This document shows, piece after piece, positions 34,919 through 46,352 of a stretch of DNA of 64,000 nucleotides. How positions within the stretch are numbered: the first letter of the stretch is position 1; each line of letters starts with the position of its first letter. The stretch covers positions 45,020 through 109,019 of the forward strand of contig CDMY01000296.1 of NCBI GenBank assembly GCA_001179505.1. The letters are read 5' to 3'. A program made the translations under genes and the position numbers. The DNA comes from Vitrella brassicaformis. Its lineage: Eukaryota; Sar; Vitrellaceae. The notes under the pieces are model-generated. The model was not told the DNA's origin, made no database searches, and saw only the letters and a program-made list of their open reading frames with translations.

Positions 34919-37900
34919 ATGAAGGCAGCCGTCTTGGAATGTGGCGGTAGCGTCCGCGTGCGGTCTCTGAGCGGCATGGATGCACGAGAAGGCCGGCGAC
35001 TGATTAGCCTGGCAAAGGAGAAGCCCAAAGAGGCGCTGGATGAGTGGCCAGAGGCGAAGCAACAGGTGAATGAGATTTCAATGAGTGAAACCTGTGCATG
35101 GAGGACAAGTGAATGGCATTCATGTACCTCTATTCCTGCAGGCGCTGTGCTATCACCTGTTGGATGTGTTGCGCGACGACGGCCCATCGATGTCATTCAG
35201 CCGCAGTGAAGAGCGCCTGCCCAAGCCCACAGACACGTCGGACACCACCAGTCCTGCTCCACTAAGACTTTGCCTGCGGGATTTGTGGCCGGTGGTGCTC
35301 CGCTGCCTGGGGAGGCCGCCCACACACATGAGTGAGTCGTCATCGATGGCCACAGTGGCCGTCAAGCTCTTGCAGAGGTGCGGTGCGTGCACACGACGTT
35401 GATTTAAGTACATTCATTCGTGGTGTTGTCGTTTCATTCATCAGGGACTCGGGATTCCTCCCCGCCCTGCTGTCGACATACCATCGGACGTCGTCCCCCG
35501 TCATTTTCATGGCGCTCAAGACACTGACCGACGAGGGCCACATACAGGTAGGTAGGTATGGACAGAGAGGCTCTCTCAGTGCAGTGGGACGGGTTGTCTC
35601 CCGTGTGGTGTGCATACCATAACATACATGCAGGCCTTCCTGTCGATGTACTGTGCGGAGCTCCTTAAGGCCCACCCAAAGGCCAACGCGCGGGATCTTG
35701 GCAGTGGCCCACTGCCCTTCCTGCGTGTGGTGCCTTCAATCACAAATGCTATCGTACGTGGAAGGAGAGGAGCCGCTCAGCACAACACGTTTGGCATGCG
35801 TTTCGCGATTGAACCACTCAGGAATGTCAACCGTCGCTTGAGTTTCCCACTACGGTGCTGCACCACATCGCCCAAATGATGCTGCTGAAGGATGGTGATG
35901 GCCCGCAGCCCCCCTCATCGTGTGGCGAGGGCCTCTCACAGCAGCTCGGTGCTCTACATGCACTCACTCTCCTGCTCCGGTACGTACAGGGGCACACCGA
36001 AAGAAAGGGGAGCCACAGCTTTTTTATTTCTATGTATGTGTGCCGCCGCTCTGTGCTCGCGAAGGTCACTGTGTCGTTGCCTGAGCCGCGTTAGTGCTGC
36101 CGCGTCCTTGTCGCCCGTCGAGCAATCACACCTGAACGTATGAATGCCGCTCGGCTATGTTGTCAGACACGGCACCAGACGTCAGTGTTCCGTCTTCTTC
36201 TTGTCTCAGGCCTGGAATTCGTTATGTCCCCTCGTCCCTTCCCTCATCGCCGCCCTCGTTGATCTGATGCCTGTGCTTCATCCCTTGACCCCACAGACCC
36301 CGCAGAGCGGCCCTTTCACCCTGGCTGAGTCAGACGAACAGCCACCGTCACCATCGACGGCCATGGCAGCAGCGAAGAAGGTGGTCCCGGAGATTTCTTT
36401 GACTTTGACGTCACCCGTGGCCCTGTTCGTGTCATCCTTGTACGCCCTACACCCATGGCCGACGCTTGAAGCGGTCCGCAGCAGTCCCTTATCTACCGCT
36501 GTCAGGGAGGCCGTCACCGGCATGCTGACACAGTGGCGCTTCCACGGCAACCTAATTCTCGGATATGTCGACGTTGCAAAGGACACCAAGAAGGGATCGG
36601 CGGAATGGGACGCCACCTCCCCCGACGTCCGCGAGCTGGCCTCATTCTGTGGTGACTTTGTCAAAACACTGGATGACTTCTTCTGCCTCCGACCCGAAGC
36701 CGCTCAAGAGTCCACACCCTCCACCCCGGTCAAGCGGGACCCCACCCCTCCCTCGCCCCCATCCAGCCAGCAGCCCACTTCCTGCGCGTCACCTCTGCTT
36801 GGCTTGATGGACTGGACCAGCTGGTTCTCGCCAAGGGGCGGTGTGTCTCCCATGAGGACCCGTGCAAGAGCGACCAATCGACGTCAGCTGCGGCACGGTG
36901 CCACGCCCTGGCTGCTCGACACAGAGGCCATGGGTCAGAGCCTGAGCATGACACCACCAGCAGCTGTCGAGCGGGATCGACTGGTGGAGAGAAGGGAGTG
37001 TCCGGTCCTGTTTCTGGCCGAGAGTTGCTGTGCTGCGGCTCCGGGAGGGTTCGACGAGCACGAGATCCGGATTACCAGTGACGTGCATGAGCCGCGGCCA
37101 CGTGTGCAGAGCCTGCCGTCGGCCAATCCCCCTCATGTCGAGGTGGCGGTCAAGTCCGCTTCGGCCCCTGACCTCTCAATCGAGCCGTCTGCCACCGCAA
37201 GTGCAAGACGGGACGTGGCTGAGCGTCGTGCATCGGCTGCTGCGCTCGCCCTGCACGCCCCCCTACCACCGCCAGTGTCCGATGGACGGTCAGTGAACCG
37301 CTTACAATCAGAGTCGGCCATGTCTGCCGTGACAGCTATCTACCGGGACAGTTCGACGCCCCCGCCACGTCCAGCCGACAACGAGAACGCAATGGAGGCT
37401 GTTTGTCGCGAGATGTCCCCGGATGGCCATCGCAACAGCGACAAGAGCGAGTGGGTGCTGGAGCTGGAGACTGACAACGTGGAAGCAGCCCGCGTGGACT
37501 TCGACTCTCCAGAGTGGAAGGTCACTTCTGTCGTCGGACAGGAGGAGCAGGGACCGAGGCGCCAACCCACACCGAGGCGACCCCTGCCGCTTCTGACGCC
37601 GTCCTTCGGGCTGCCGGTCGTGTCGACCGTCCCGCCCCTCACAACAGCCTCAACCGCGCCTCTCACCCTGCACCCCATGCCGCCCTTCTCAATGGGCCTC
37701 CAGCCGTCCATGGCTCCCTTCATCCAGCCATCCCCGCCATCACCCTCGTCCCCCCGTCCACCGGCATCATCGCCGTCATCCGACTCCCATCTGCGGCCGC
37801 CTAGTGCCGGCACCGGCCGTGAGGTGAGGCGCCGGGGCGTGCGGTCGGGTGTGCGGACGAGCAGCCAGGAGTCGATCAGCAGCCGTGGGAGCATGGTGGA

Positions 37901-40900
37901 AGGGGAGGACGCTACTGCCGCGGCTGCAGGGGCTGTGGGTGCGGCAGAGGGCATTTCGGATCAGCAGCCAGACCAGCAGCCCTCTGTGACCGACTTCTTC
38001 ACCATGGCGAGGCGAGCGGCGGCACAGAAGGCCGCCACGCCTCCCACTCAGGCAGCAGGAATGTCACTGACTGGGATTAGGGCCTCAGTGTCCAGCTACG
38101 GATCATTCGGGTCATTGCCGCTCCGTGGAGCCGCTGTGGCATTTCAGCCAGTATCGCCGCTGCTGAGGCCATCGTCATCATCCCAGGCTGATTCGTCGGT
38201 GGCTACGCGAGGGAGAGTGAACGAGACGCGGACGTACCAGCTGGTGGATGACGAGTCGCGTTTCCAATCGTCGCGGTCGTCAAGGCGGGTGACGTTAGAC
38301 ATGATATCGGAGGGGCCTGGCGAAGGGGGAGAAGGGTCGGCGCAGCAGGCAGGTGGAGAGCGGTGAGTGTTTGCTGACTGACTGACTGAAAGGCTGTCGA
38401 TTGTGGCTTTATGGATCTGTGTGGATAGCATACCTTGGTGCACGTCGAGTGTTTCATTGGAATGTGTTGCATGCCGATGTAGATACATACAATGGGCCCG
38501 CGAGATTGATCGGAATGATCCCCCTAATGGGGGCCAGCAGGGGGCCGTTCTAACAAGCGAGCTTGCATGCATTTCGACGCGCGAAGGCGTAGCGACTCCC
38601 GACAGCCCGACGGTAGGAGGGAACTTCATGGCGTCCGCCGGTGCTGTGGGCTTTGCCGACGCCATAGGCACTGTGGGGAAGGTGAGCGGTGGTCAAGGTG
38701 TCGCCGCAAGTGAGTTTGCAATGAGTCACGCTTCTACGCGCCCCTCCATGGATGTGCCACGCCTTCCACCTGTGCCCGAGGAGGCCGACGCCGACGAAAA
38801 CCCAAGCAGCCTGACGGCCATGCCAGTGGAAACCGATGAGGCTGCAAAGAATAGCGGTCCCGGCCAGAGGGGGCTGATGTCAAGGATCAAGGAGCTGGAG
38901 GACAAGTGCATGTATAGGACAATGACCAATAAACGACGAAACACATGCACCACCCTACCTGTATGTCTCTCTCGTTGTAGGTCACTTCTGGAGGAGCGTG
39001 CCAGCATCCACGCCGACTGCCGCGTCAAGATTGACCAAGGCAAGCAGGCCACTCAGCTGAGAACGCACGCACAGTCATTCGATATATCATCCCCTTCCTT
39101 CTTGTCGATCGAACGTCCTTCTGCAGAGGCGGCCAAATGGCAGGGTGCCTTGATGGAGTCGGTGGCCGCAAAGCATCGAGCGGAAGAGCGCCTCAATGTT
39201 ATGGAGGAGGCACTCGCCTTGGCCCACGAGAAGCTGGAGAGGCGGGCGGGCGAGACCGGACCACCAATGCCAGCAGAGGGACCACAAACTAACGCAGGTG
39301 GGAGCCTTAAGGGAGCAGAGCCCGGCTCCTTGGGCACCGTCCCTGGCACACCCGGACCGGTCTGTCTGTCTCACCTCTCTGTCCCTGCAGAGAACGATCG
39401 TCTGCGTTGTCTTGTGCGTGAGCTCAAGTGTGCGCTCGAGGAGAAGGACATGTATGTATGTATGTATATATGTATGGCTATAGACGGGGGGGATTGCCTG
39501 CCTGATGGCCTGATGTATGTTTGTTGGTTTCTGTTTTCAGCCTCATCTCAAAGCTCAAGGCCGACAAGGACAAGTGAGCAGCAGACAGAGACAGACACAT
39601 CATGCATGTGATCCCTCCCTCTTCATGGCTCTCTCTGCCCTCGTGCGTGTGTGCAGGCTGCTTCGTGTGCGCGTGCAGATGTCTCACAAGATGTTCAAGA
39701 CCGAGACCGAGAAGCAGCAGACACTGCGGGACCTTGCCTATGCAAAGCAAGCCCTCAACTTCGCAGCAAAAAAGGTACTTGTGTGTACTCACACACAACA
39801 CACTGGACGGCACAAACAAACCACTTTCTCCCACTGTCAGGGTCGAGAGTATCAGGAGAAGCTCAAGGACGTCATAGGCCTCGTCAAGGCAACCACCACC
39901 CCAGAGCTCACCACTTGTCCCCAGCAGCCGTCCGCCCTTGCCAGCCAGAAGACACCACGCCGCTCAGTGACCGCAGACTCACTGCCCAGCACACTCAAGC
40001 TTACGGACCGAAAGACGAGCAAGACGAACATACACCAAGAGCTGATTGCTACACGCCCAGGAGTCGACACGTCCCATCTCGACAGCATACATCTTGAGGG
40101 TCATGCCGATGCCGATGCGCCATTCTTCTTCCCCGCGCCCCGGCTCCGTCTCTCAGGCAGTGTCCGGCGGGAGGACATGCCACAGACCATCACCCAAATG
40201 AACGGCAAGGCCGCCTCGCCGCGCGATGATGAGGCGGCGGATGACGAGACGGCATTCCAGTCGTCGGCTGCCGCTGATGCTGACGACCAGGGAGAGGGAG
40301 ACATGGACAACGACAGCCATGAGCAGGACGAGCAAGGGAAGGGGCCAGAAGAGGCGGAGGGCAAGGACGGCCCTGCACTCTCGCCGCTGGAGAGCCGGTG
40401 CTCGTCGAGACAAAATCTACCCAATGTGCCGCCGTCGGCCAGCAAACGAAGCAGGAGCGTCTGCCCAATGCCGGTTGCCATCACCAAGGCAGCAACCTCT
40501 TTCCTGCAACCGACAGCAGCAGCGTCAGCAGCCGTGCGCCGGTCTGTCTCGTGCGCCCCAGTGTGTATCAGCTCACCCGCGGCCTCACCCCGGACACCGC
40601 TCTGCTACTACGTCCCACAAACAGCCAACAAAGTGTGGGCCAAGTCTGTCCACCACCTGCCGAGGGCGGTGCCTGTATGTCGGCTGGCCTCCGCCCCGTG
40701 CACTCCCCGGCTGCAGGTGTATCCGCGAATGCCCCTGCCGCCAGCACAAGCGGGACAGAGAAGCCTGTCTGCCCACCCCGCCCTCCGCAGCGTATTCTGC
40801 CTGACCTCCCCACGGCCCCCTGTCGGCCACACACACAGGGCGATCCCAAGAGGCCTGGCATTGTGTGTGTCGCCGCGTGCGCGGCTAGTCCAGCCTGTGA

Positions 40901-41028
40901 GTGGTGTGGGCGTGGGTGTGGGTGGTGGTGGTGGTGTGCGGGCCCACTCGCCCATGGTGCAGGCGCCGGGCAGGGCAGTGAGTGCAAGTGAGGAATCGGA
41001 CAGGGGCCGGTGGTCACGGCATGTGTGA
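34919..41028 (+). CDS. Hamartin (TSC1)-like protein
   Basis: Fourteen or so exons give about 1,600 residues. The order matches hamartin: helical N-terminal repeats (LCYHLLDVLRDDG, RDLWPVVLRCLGRPP, FLPALLSTYHRTSSPVIFMA, AFLSMYCAELLKAHPKANA), then SPVALFVSSLYALHPWPTLE and LTQWRFHGNLILGYVDVAKD with a following EWD segment. The last two resemble the conserved tract in TSC1 where a Tyr/Pro-containing helix precedes an R-x-H-P-x-L motif and an RW. A long Ser/Pro linker follows (exon about 36210-38362), then coiled coil (AAKWQGALMESVAAKHRAEE, LRVRVQMSHKMFKTETEKQQ, LAYAKQALNFAAKK, QEKLKDVIGLVK) and a disordered tail. Exon 38362 splices in phase 2 to either of two acceptors near 38430 or 38480. TSC1 scaffolds the Rheb-GAP complex that restrains TORC1. 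This identification rests on architecture and short motifs. Confidence 0.5.
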
Positions 41029-41559
41029 ATGAATCTCTAGGCGATGGATGGTAGTGATGATGCCGACGAGACCGAGAGATATATAGAGGATGTGTGGGGG
41101 TGCTGCCTGGGGGTGCACCCACGACTCGACTCAGTCAACTGAGTGTGTCCATCGTCATCGGTTCTGTCGTGGTGTTGCTATCTATATCAAGCAAGTGTCG
41201 AGGTGTCTGTCATCCAGCCAGTCTGTCACACCCACACCCATGAAATGAATGAATGGATGGATGAAGGTGCGATCCATAGCTGACTGACACCGTCTGTCTC
41301 GTGCACCAAGCTCACCCCCTCACACACCGCGCTCGACAAAATTCAAAGACAAGAGAAACAGACAGACAGACAGACATGCACACATCCATCCATCCCTCCC
41401 TCACGCGCGATCACCATCTGAAAGAAGACCCAACTGCACTACAACCTCAGCCACATCCCTCTCTCTTCTCTCCTCCCCTATGGGCGCTCTCTCTCTCGTG
41501 CGTCGCTCTGCTGGTTTCTCTCTCTGTCTGTGTGTCTGTCTGTGTGTCCATCCATCCAT
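41029..41559. other. Intergenic, between convergent genes
   Basis: About 530 bp between the hamartin-like and Rieske genes, with CAGA, TCCA and CT-rich runs. No gene is seen. Confidence 0.5.
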
Positions 41560-42681
41560 CTAGTAGTAGGACCCGTCAGCCTTGCCCTGTGCGTCCAGCA
41601 GCCCCTTCCAATAGTTCTTCTCGAAATTGGCCTTTGTGTTTGAGTCGACGAGGACCTCGATGGTGCGGCCGCGCTGCCTGACGGGGAATGTGGCAAGGTT
41701 CTGTGGCGGCCTGAGCTTGCCGGTGAGGGGGCCGACGAGGGGCGGGAAGGGGCACCACTCGCCCACCACCTCGCCCTTCTCGAGCGAGAAGGCCGTGCGG
41801 TGCAGCGGACAGATGACCTTGCCGTCCTTGACCTCGCCCTGCTCCAGGGGCGTGCCGATGTGCGGACACACGTTGGCCACGCAGTAGATGCTGCCGTCCG
41901 TGTCGGCTACCAGCAGCAGATTCAGTCCATTCACCTAGGTGACGACAGTCACACCGACGCGACAGAAAAACAAGTTCGGGGGGGGCGAGAGAGAACTCGT
42001 GTGTGTGCCGTGCCCGCACTCACCTGGACAGGCACGAGGTCGCCCGCAGCGATCTCGTCATCGTTGAGCACCGCTTTCCACTCCTGAGCCTGTATGGATG
42101 GCCAGACGCAGCATTGGTGAATCAATCGTCACACCCATCCACCCACCCGGCCTCCCGCCAATCAAGGTCGGTCGCCTACCGTCGTTGTCTTGCCGCCGAA
42201 CACAGCTTGGAGGCTTGTACGAGGGGCATGGCGCTGACAGACAAACACACACACACACACACACACACACGGCGTCACTCACTGTCCTGTTTGCCCCCTA
42301 TGGTGTGCGGTATGGATGTGGTGTGATGCCCACCGCCTGATAGAGTGAAGGTGAGACGCCCAGTTGGCCCGCGTCAGACACGACCAGGGAGGCGCGCTGC
42401 GTGAGGCAGGGGGGAGGCGACACGAAACCCAAGCCGCCACGCATACGCGCACCGCTGCACAGACCTGCAACCACACTCACAGATACTTGCACATGGCAGC
42501 AGCCTGGCCTGGCTGTGGTGGTGTGCGTCTCGTCTGGCTGCCCATATTCCCCTTTGGTCTGTCTGCCCCGTGCCCCATCCTTGCTTGTCTCTCTGGTGCC
42601 CGTCCGTAGATCAGATCATGAACTTCTCATCTACGTACCTGCGGCCAACGCCGCGACCAGCAAGTGGCAGACGCACTTCAT
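41560..42681 (-). CDS. Plastid-targeted Rieske [2Fe-2S] protein
   Basis: Five exons give about 220 residues. Exon 1 (MKCVCHLLVAALAAG) is a signal-peptide-like leader. Exons 2-3 (SGARMRGGLGFVSPPPCLTQ, RHAPRTSLQAVFGGKTTT) are basic and Ser/Thr-rich, as in a transit peptide, so import into a complex plastid is likely. Exon 4 begins the Rieske domain (AQEWKAVLNDDEIAAGDLVP). Exon 5 has both cluster-binding boxes, C-P-H-I-G in YCVANVCPHIGTPLEQGEV and C-P-L-H-R in KVICPLHRTAFSLEKGEV, and a Pro-rich loop. All four ligands (two Cys, two His) are present. It resembles small soluble plastid or cyanobacterial Rieske ferredoxins rather than cytochrome b6f subunits, since no anchor helix follows the leader. 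The electron partner is unknown. Confidence 0.87.
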
Positions 42682-42953
42682 TCTCGCAGACCACAGGCGA
42701 GTTCTAAAGTGAAAAATCAATCGGCGCACTTCGCTGCTTTCCCCTTCCGCTAAGCTCGCAGATGCCGGGAAACGTGGCGAAAACAGCCGGAAAGAAGGGT
42801 AAGAGCGGCGGCACGAGTGGGTGCTTGTTGATTGATGCTCTGTGGACAGAGCGGTTCGATTCATCGTCATCACCACCTCAGCATTGCCACCACCTGACCT
42901 GAGCCGTGTCCCGACGCCGTGTCCCCGTCGGCAGTACGTGCGCATCGCCCGCC
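42682..42953. promoter_or_regulatory. Divergent promoter region (Rieske / TFIP11)
   Basis: The 272 bp between the start codons of the plastid Rieske gene and the splicing-factor gene presumably drives both. No clear TATA box is present. Confidence 0.45.
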
Positions 42954-45900
42954 ATGGCTGAGGAGGGCATGATGAGCTTCAGCATGGAGGGCGACTTTGA
43001 GGGCGGTGAGTTCGACGAGCAGGGGGAATTCTGGTTCCGCAGCAAGAAGCAGAAGAAGCGGCTGTCCAAGGAGCAGGCCATCTACGGCGTCTTTTACGAC
43101 GAGGCGGCGAGTTCTGACGAGGAGGACAAGAGCTACAAGCGCCGCAAGATGGCCGAGGTGGGCAGTGCGGTTCGGTTCGTGTCCAAGGGTTCCGTCGGCG
43201 GCACCATCCATGAGACCACCAAGCCGCAAACACGACCGTCGCCATCACCGCTCAACCCGGACCAGGACAGCGAGCCAGAAGAGGACACCGACGGGCAGCC
43301 GCCAGAGGGAGAGGAGGACCGTGGTGGTGGTGGTGGTGAGCAGCGGGAGGATGAAGACGATGACGAGATCGATCCACGGTTTCAGTTCAAGGACAAGTCC
43401 GCTGCGGAGGAGGGTGTGGATTCGGCTGCTGATGCGGCGGGTGGGTCGAAGCAGAAGCACACGTGGGGTCAGCAGAAGATGAGCAAGGAGTACGGCGTGG
43501 GGTTCAAGCTGCTGCAGAAGATGGGATACAAGGGAGGCGGACTGGGCAAGGGCGGATCAGGTAGACAAACACGGATGGATGGATGGATGGATGGATGGCT
43601 GCACACACAGATGTTTATGTCTGCTCTGTCTGTCTGTCTGTCTGTCCTGCCTGCAGGCCGCGTCAACCCCGTGGAGGTCCGGCTCCGCCAGAAGGGCCGC
43701 GCCCTGCAGGACACAGGCGAGAAGATCCACGAGAACGAGCACGACGGCCACAAGCCGCCCACCAAGTCGGCCGTCGAGATCCTCCTGGGCAGCGGCGACA
43801 AGGCGGGCGCCTCGTCCGACCGCACCAAGGTGTCCGACGGCTGGAAAGCCAGCCGTGGCAAGAAGGGCGGCCCCAAGAAGGTCTACCGCACTGTGGCCGA
43901 GATAGCCGAGGAGACCAGGGGCGCGCCGGGGGTACTGGGTGAGGCGGTTGGAGCGGGCAGGTCGTCCTCGATGAGGATATTGGACATGACGGGGCCCGAG
44001 GCCAGGGTGCTGGACGCATCGGCGGGGGTCGGTGGGGTGACGGTCGCCCCCGTCGCCGTCGCCAAGGAAGACGAGAAGCTGCCACTCAAGGCAAGAGTTC
44101 ACGATCGACGGATGCGAGCGAACAGAGAGGCACAGCACATCCATGTGTGTCGGTGCGTCTTGCCATGCATGCAGGAGCTTCGATACAACCTTCGCGTGAC
44201 GGTGCTAGCGCTCGAGAGGGAGGTCATGTCGGTGGCCCGCGACAGGAAGCAGCAGCAGGACGCCCTCCTCAACATGTCACACGAGAAGGAACAGCTGGCA
44301 AAGGGCGCAGAGATGATCGAGGACGAAGCCATCCACATGGAGGCCATCCTCGACCGGCTCTCGGGCTGCAAGGTCCGCCTCGCCGACGGCACCATGTCGC
44401 TCGCCGAGCTGACCAGCGAGTTCCGGCAGATACAGAGGGACTACCCCCACGAGTACGTCGCCCACAGCATCCCAGCCGTCGGCCTTTCCTTCGTATTCCC
44501 GGCTTTGCGGGCCGTCTACCAGGACTGGCAGCCGCTCGCCGACCCGACACGCGGCGTGGCTGAGCTGCAGCAGTGGGCGGGGCTGTGTGGGGCCGAGGGG
44601 CTGGCGCGTGTGACGGACGAGCTGATAGTGCCGTGCATCCGCTCGTGCGTCACCAATGTGTGGCTGGTGCGTGAGGTGGAGGGTATGGTGAAGCTGGTGG
44701 AGAGCTGGCAGCCACTCCTCCCTGTCGGCGTCTTCCAATCGCTGCTCACCGAGGGCATCCTGCCCAGACTAGTGGCCGAGGTGAGGCAGGGGGGGAGGAA
44801 AGGCAGGCAGAAACATTGCCGTGTCGGTCGATGGATTTGTGTGTGGATTGGATTGGATCGGTTCTATATGATCGGTCAGGTTGAGGCGTGGAATCCACGG
44901 ACGGACCCCGTGCCCATCCACACGTGGGTGCATCCGTGGCTGCCCATCATGGGCCCCCTCCTTGAGGGACTGTGGGCACCCATCCGATTCAAAGTTGCCC
45001 TATGCCTGCAGCACTGGCACCCTGCTGACAGGTACGGTGGATGCGGGGCGGGGCGCATGTGAGTGTGCACACGTTGCGGGAGGGAGTCGATCGATCTGAT
45101 CTACTTGATGTGCTGTGCTGTGCGTGAGTGTGTGCAGGTCAGCGGTTCACATGCTGAAGCCGTGGCGCGACGTGATGGATGCGGCCAACTGGGGGCAGCT
45201 GATGCTCAGGAGCGTCATGCCCAAACTCAGAGACCAACTCACCACCATGCAGGTCAGTCAGTCAGTCAGCTGAGTCAGCTGAGCTGACGGCCACAGATGA
45301 AGGGAGAGATGGATATCATGATCGACGTCTCCCTCTCCTCTCTGTGTGTGTATGTCAGGTTCGGCCCGACAGTCAGTCGCTAGCGCCGCTGCAGAACGTC
45401 TTTGCGTGGCTGGATGTGGCCCCGCTTGACGCCATCGTGGCCCTACTCGAGACGCACTTCATCCCGCAATGGCTGCAGGTACAATAGGCGGCCGACACAA
45501 TGCATTCAATGGAGCGAGAGGTCACGCTTGCTCCCGCCCCCTTGTCTGTCTGTCTGTCTGTCTGTGTCTTTTTTCTCTCTTGTCGCTGCAGGCGCTTCAG
45601 GTGTGGATCAGCACGCCCGGCGCGGACCCCGAGGAGATGATGAAGTGGTACCAGGGGTGGAAGACCGTCTTCCCCGAGGCACTCCTCACACAGCCACGCA
45701 TCCAGCAGGGCTTCATGCAAGCCGTCCACATGATGAAGGCATTCGCCACACAATCCACCACACCACCAGCGGCCCCTCCCCCTCCCCCTCCCCCGCCCCC
45801 GTCCGAGCCGCCCCCTCCCACCCCCGAGGACCGCCTGGCTGCAGCGTCGTTCCGCGAGTATTTGGAGCAGGTTGCCAGCGAGAATGACCTGTTGATGCGG

Positions 45901-46095
45901 CCCAAGGTTGGGCGGATTGTGAATGGGAAGCAGGTGCATGCGTTCGGCCGGGTGAGCCTGTACTTGGACCAGAATGTGACCTTTGTGCTGCAAGGGGGGG
46001 AGTGGAAGGCCGTTAGTGTTGAGGCCCTGCTCGACATGGCCAAGAAGGGCAAGATAAGTAGGGCTGGCGGCGGGGCATGGTGTGGTGTCGTGTAG
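42954..46095 (+). CDS. TFIP11: TFIP11/Ntr1 spliceosome-disassembly factor
   Basis: G-patch protein that activates the DEAH helicase Prp43/DHX15 to take apart the intron-lariat spliceosome in the nucleus. The ATG at 42954 (MAEEGMMSFSMEGDFEGG) is preferred over an upstream in-frame frame start. The order matches the family: acidic N-terminal TIP domain (SKEQAIYGVFYDEAASSDEE), G-patch (YGVGFKLLQKMGYKGGGLGK, continued after an intron as GRVNPVEVRLRQKGRALQ), a middle coiled region (ALEREVMSVARDRKQQQDAL), then the GCFC-like helical domain (LTSEFRQIQRDYPHEYVAHS, VEAWNPRTDPVPIHTWVHPW, LKPWRDVMDAANWGQLMLRS) and the C-terminal HFIPQWLQALQVWI with a Pro run. Length is about 880 residues, near that of homologues (about 840). 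The last residues (after LLDMAKKGK) may be spliced differently. Such a factor fits the intron density of this locus. Confidence 0.95.
43573..43599. repeat. (GGAT)n intronic repeat
   Basis: About seven GGAT units lie just after the donor of the intron that splits the G-patch coding sequence of TFIP11; the same intron has TGTC repeats before its acceptor. Confidence 0.85.
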
Positions 46096-46352
46096 ACTCG
46101 TGTGCATGACGACGGCTAGTTGTGAGGAGATGCGTGTGAGGCTACTGCCTTGCCATAGGTAGTTGCCGGACCCGCCTCCCTTCCTGTCTTGTGATGCCCA
46201 CATCATTGGACACACAAAATGAATCGATCAATCGCATACATATGTCGTGTGATTCGGTGCGCACACACGCACACACACATGAAGCTGTACTGACTGTACA
46301 CGGGCAACGCCACACGCACGCCATTGTCGTCATGCCATCCATCGATGGCTGT

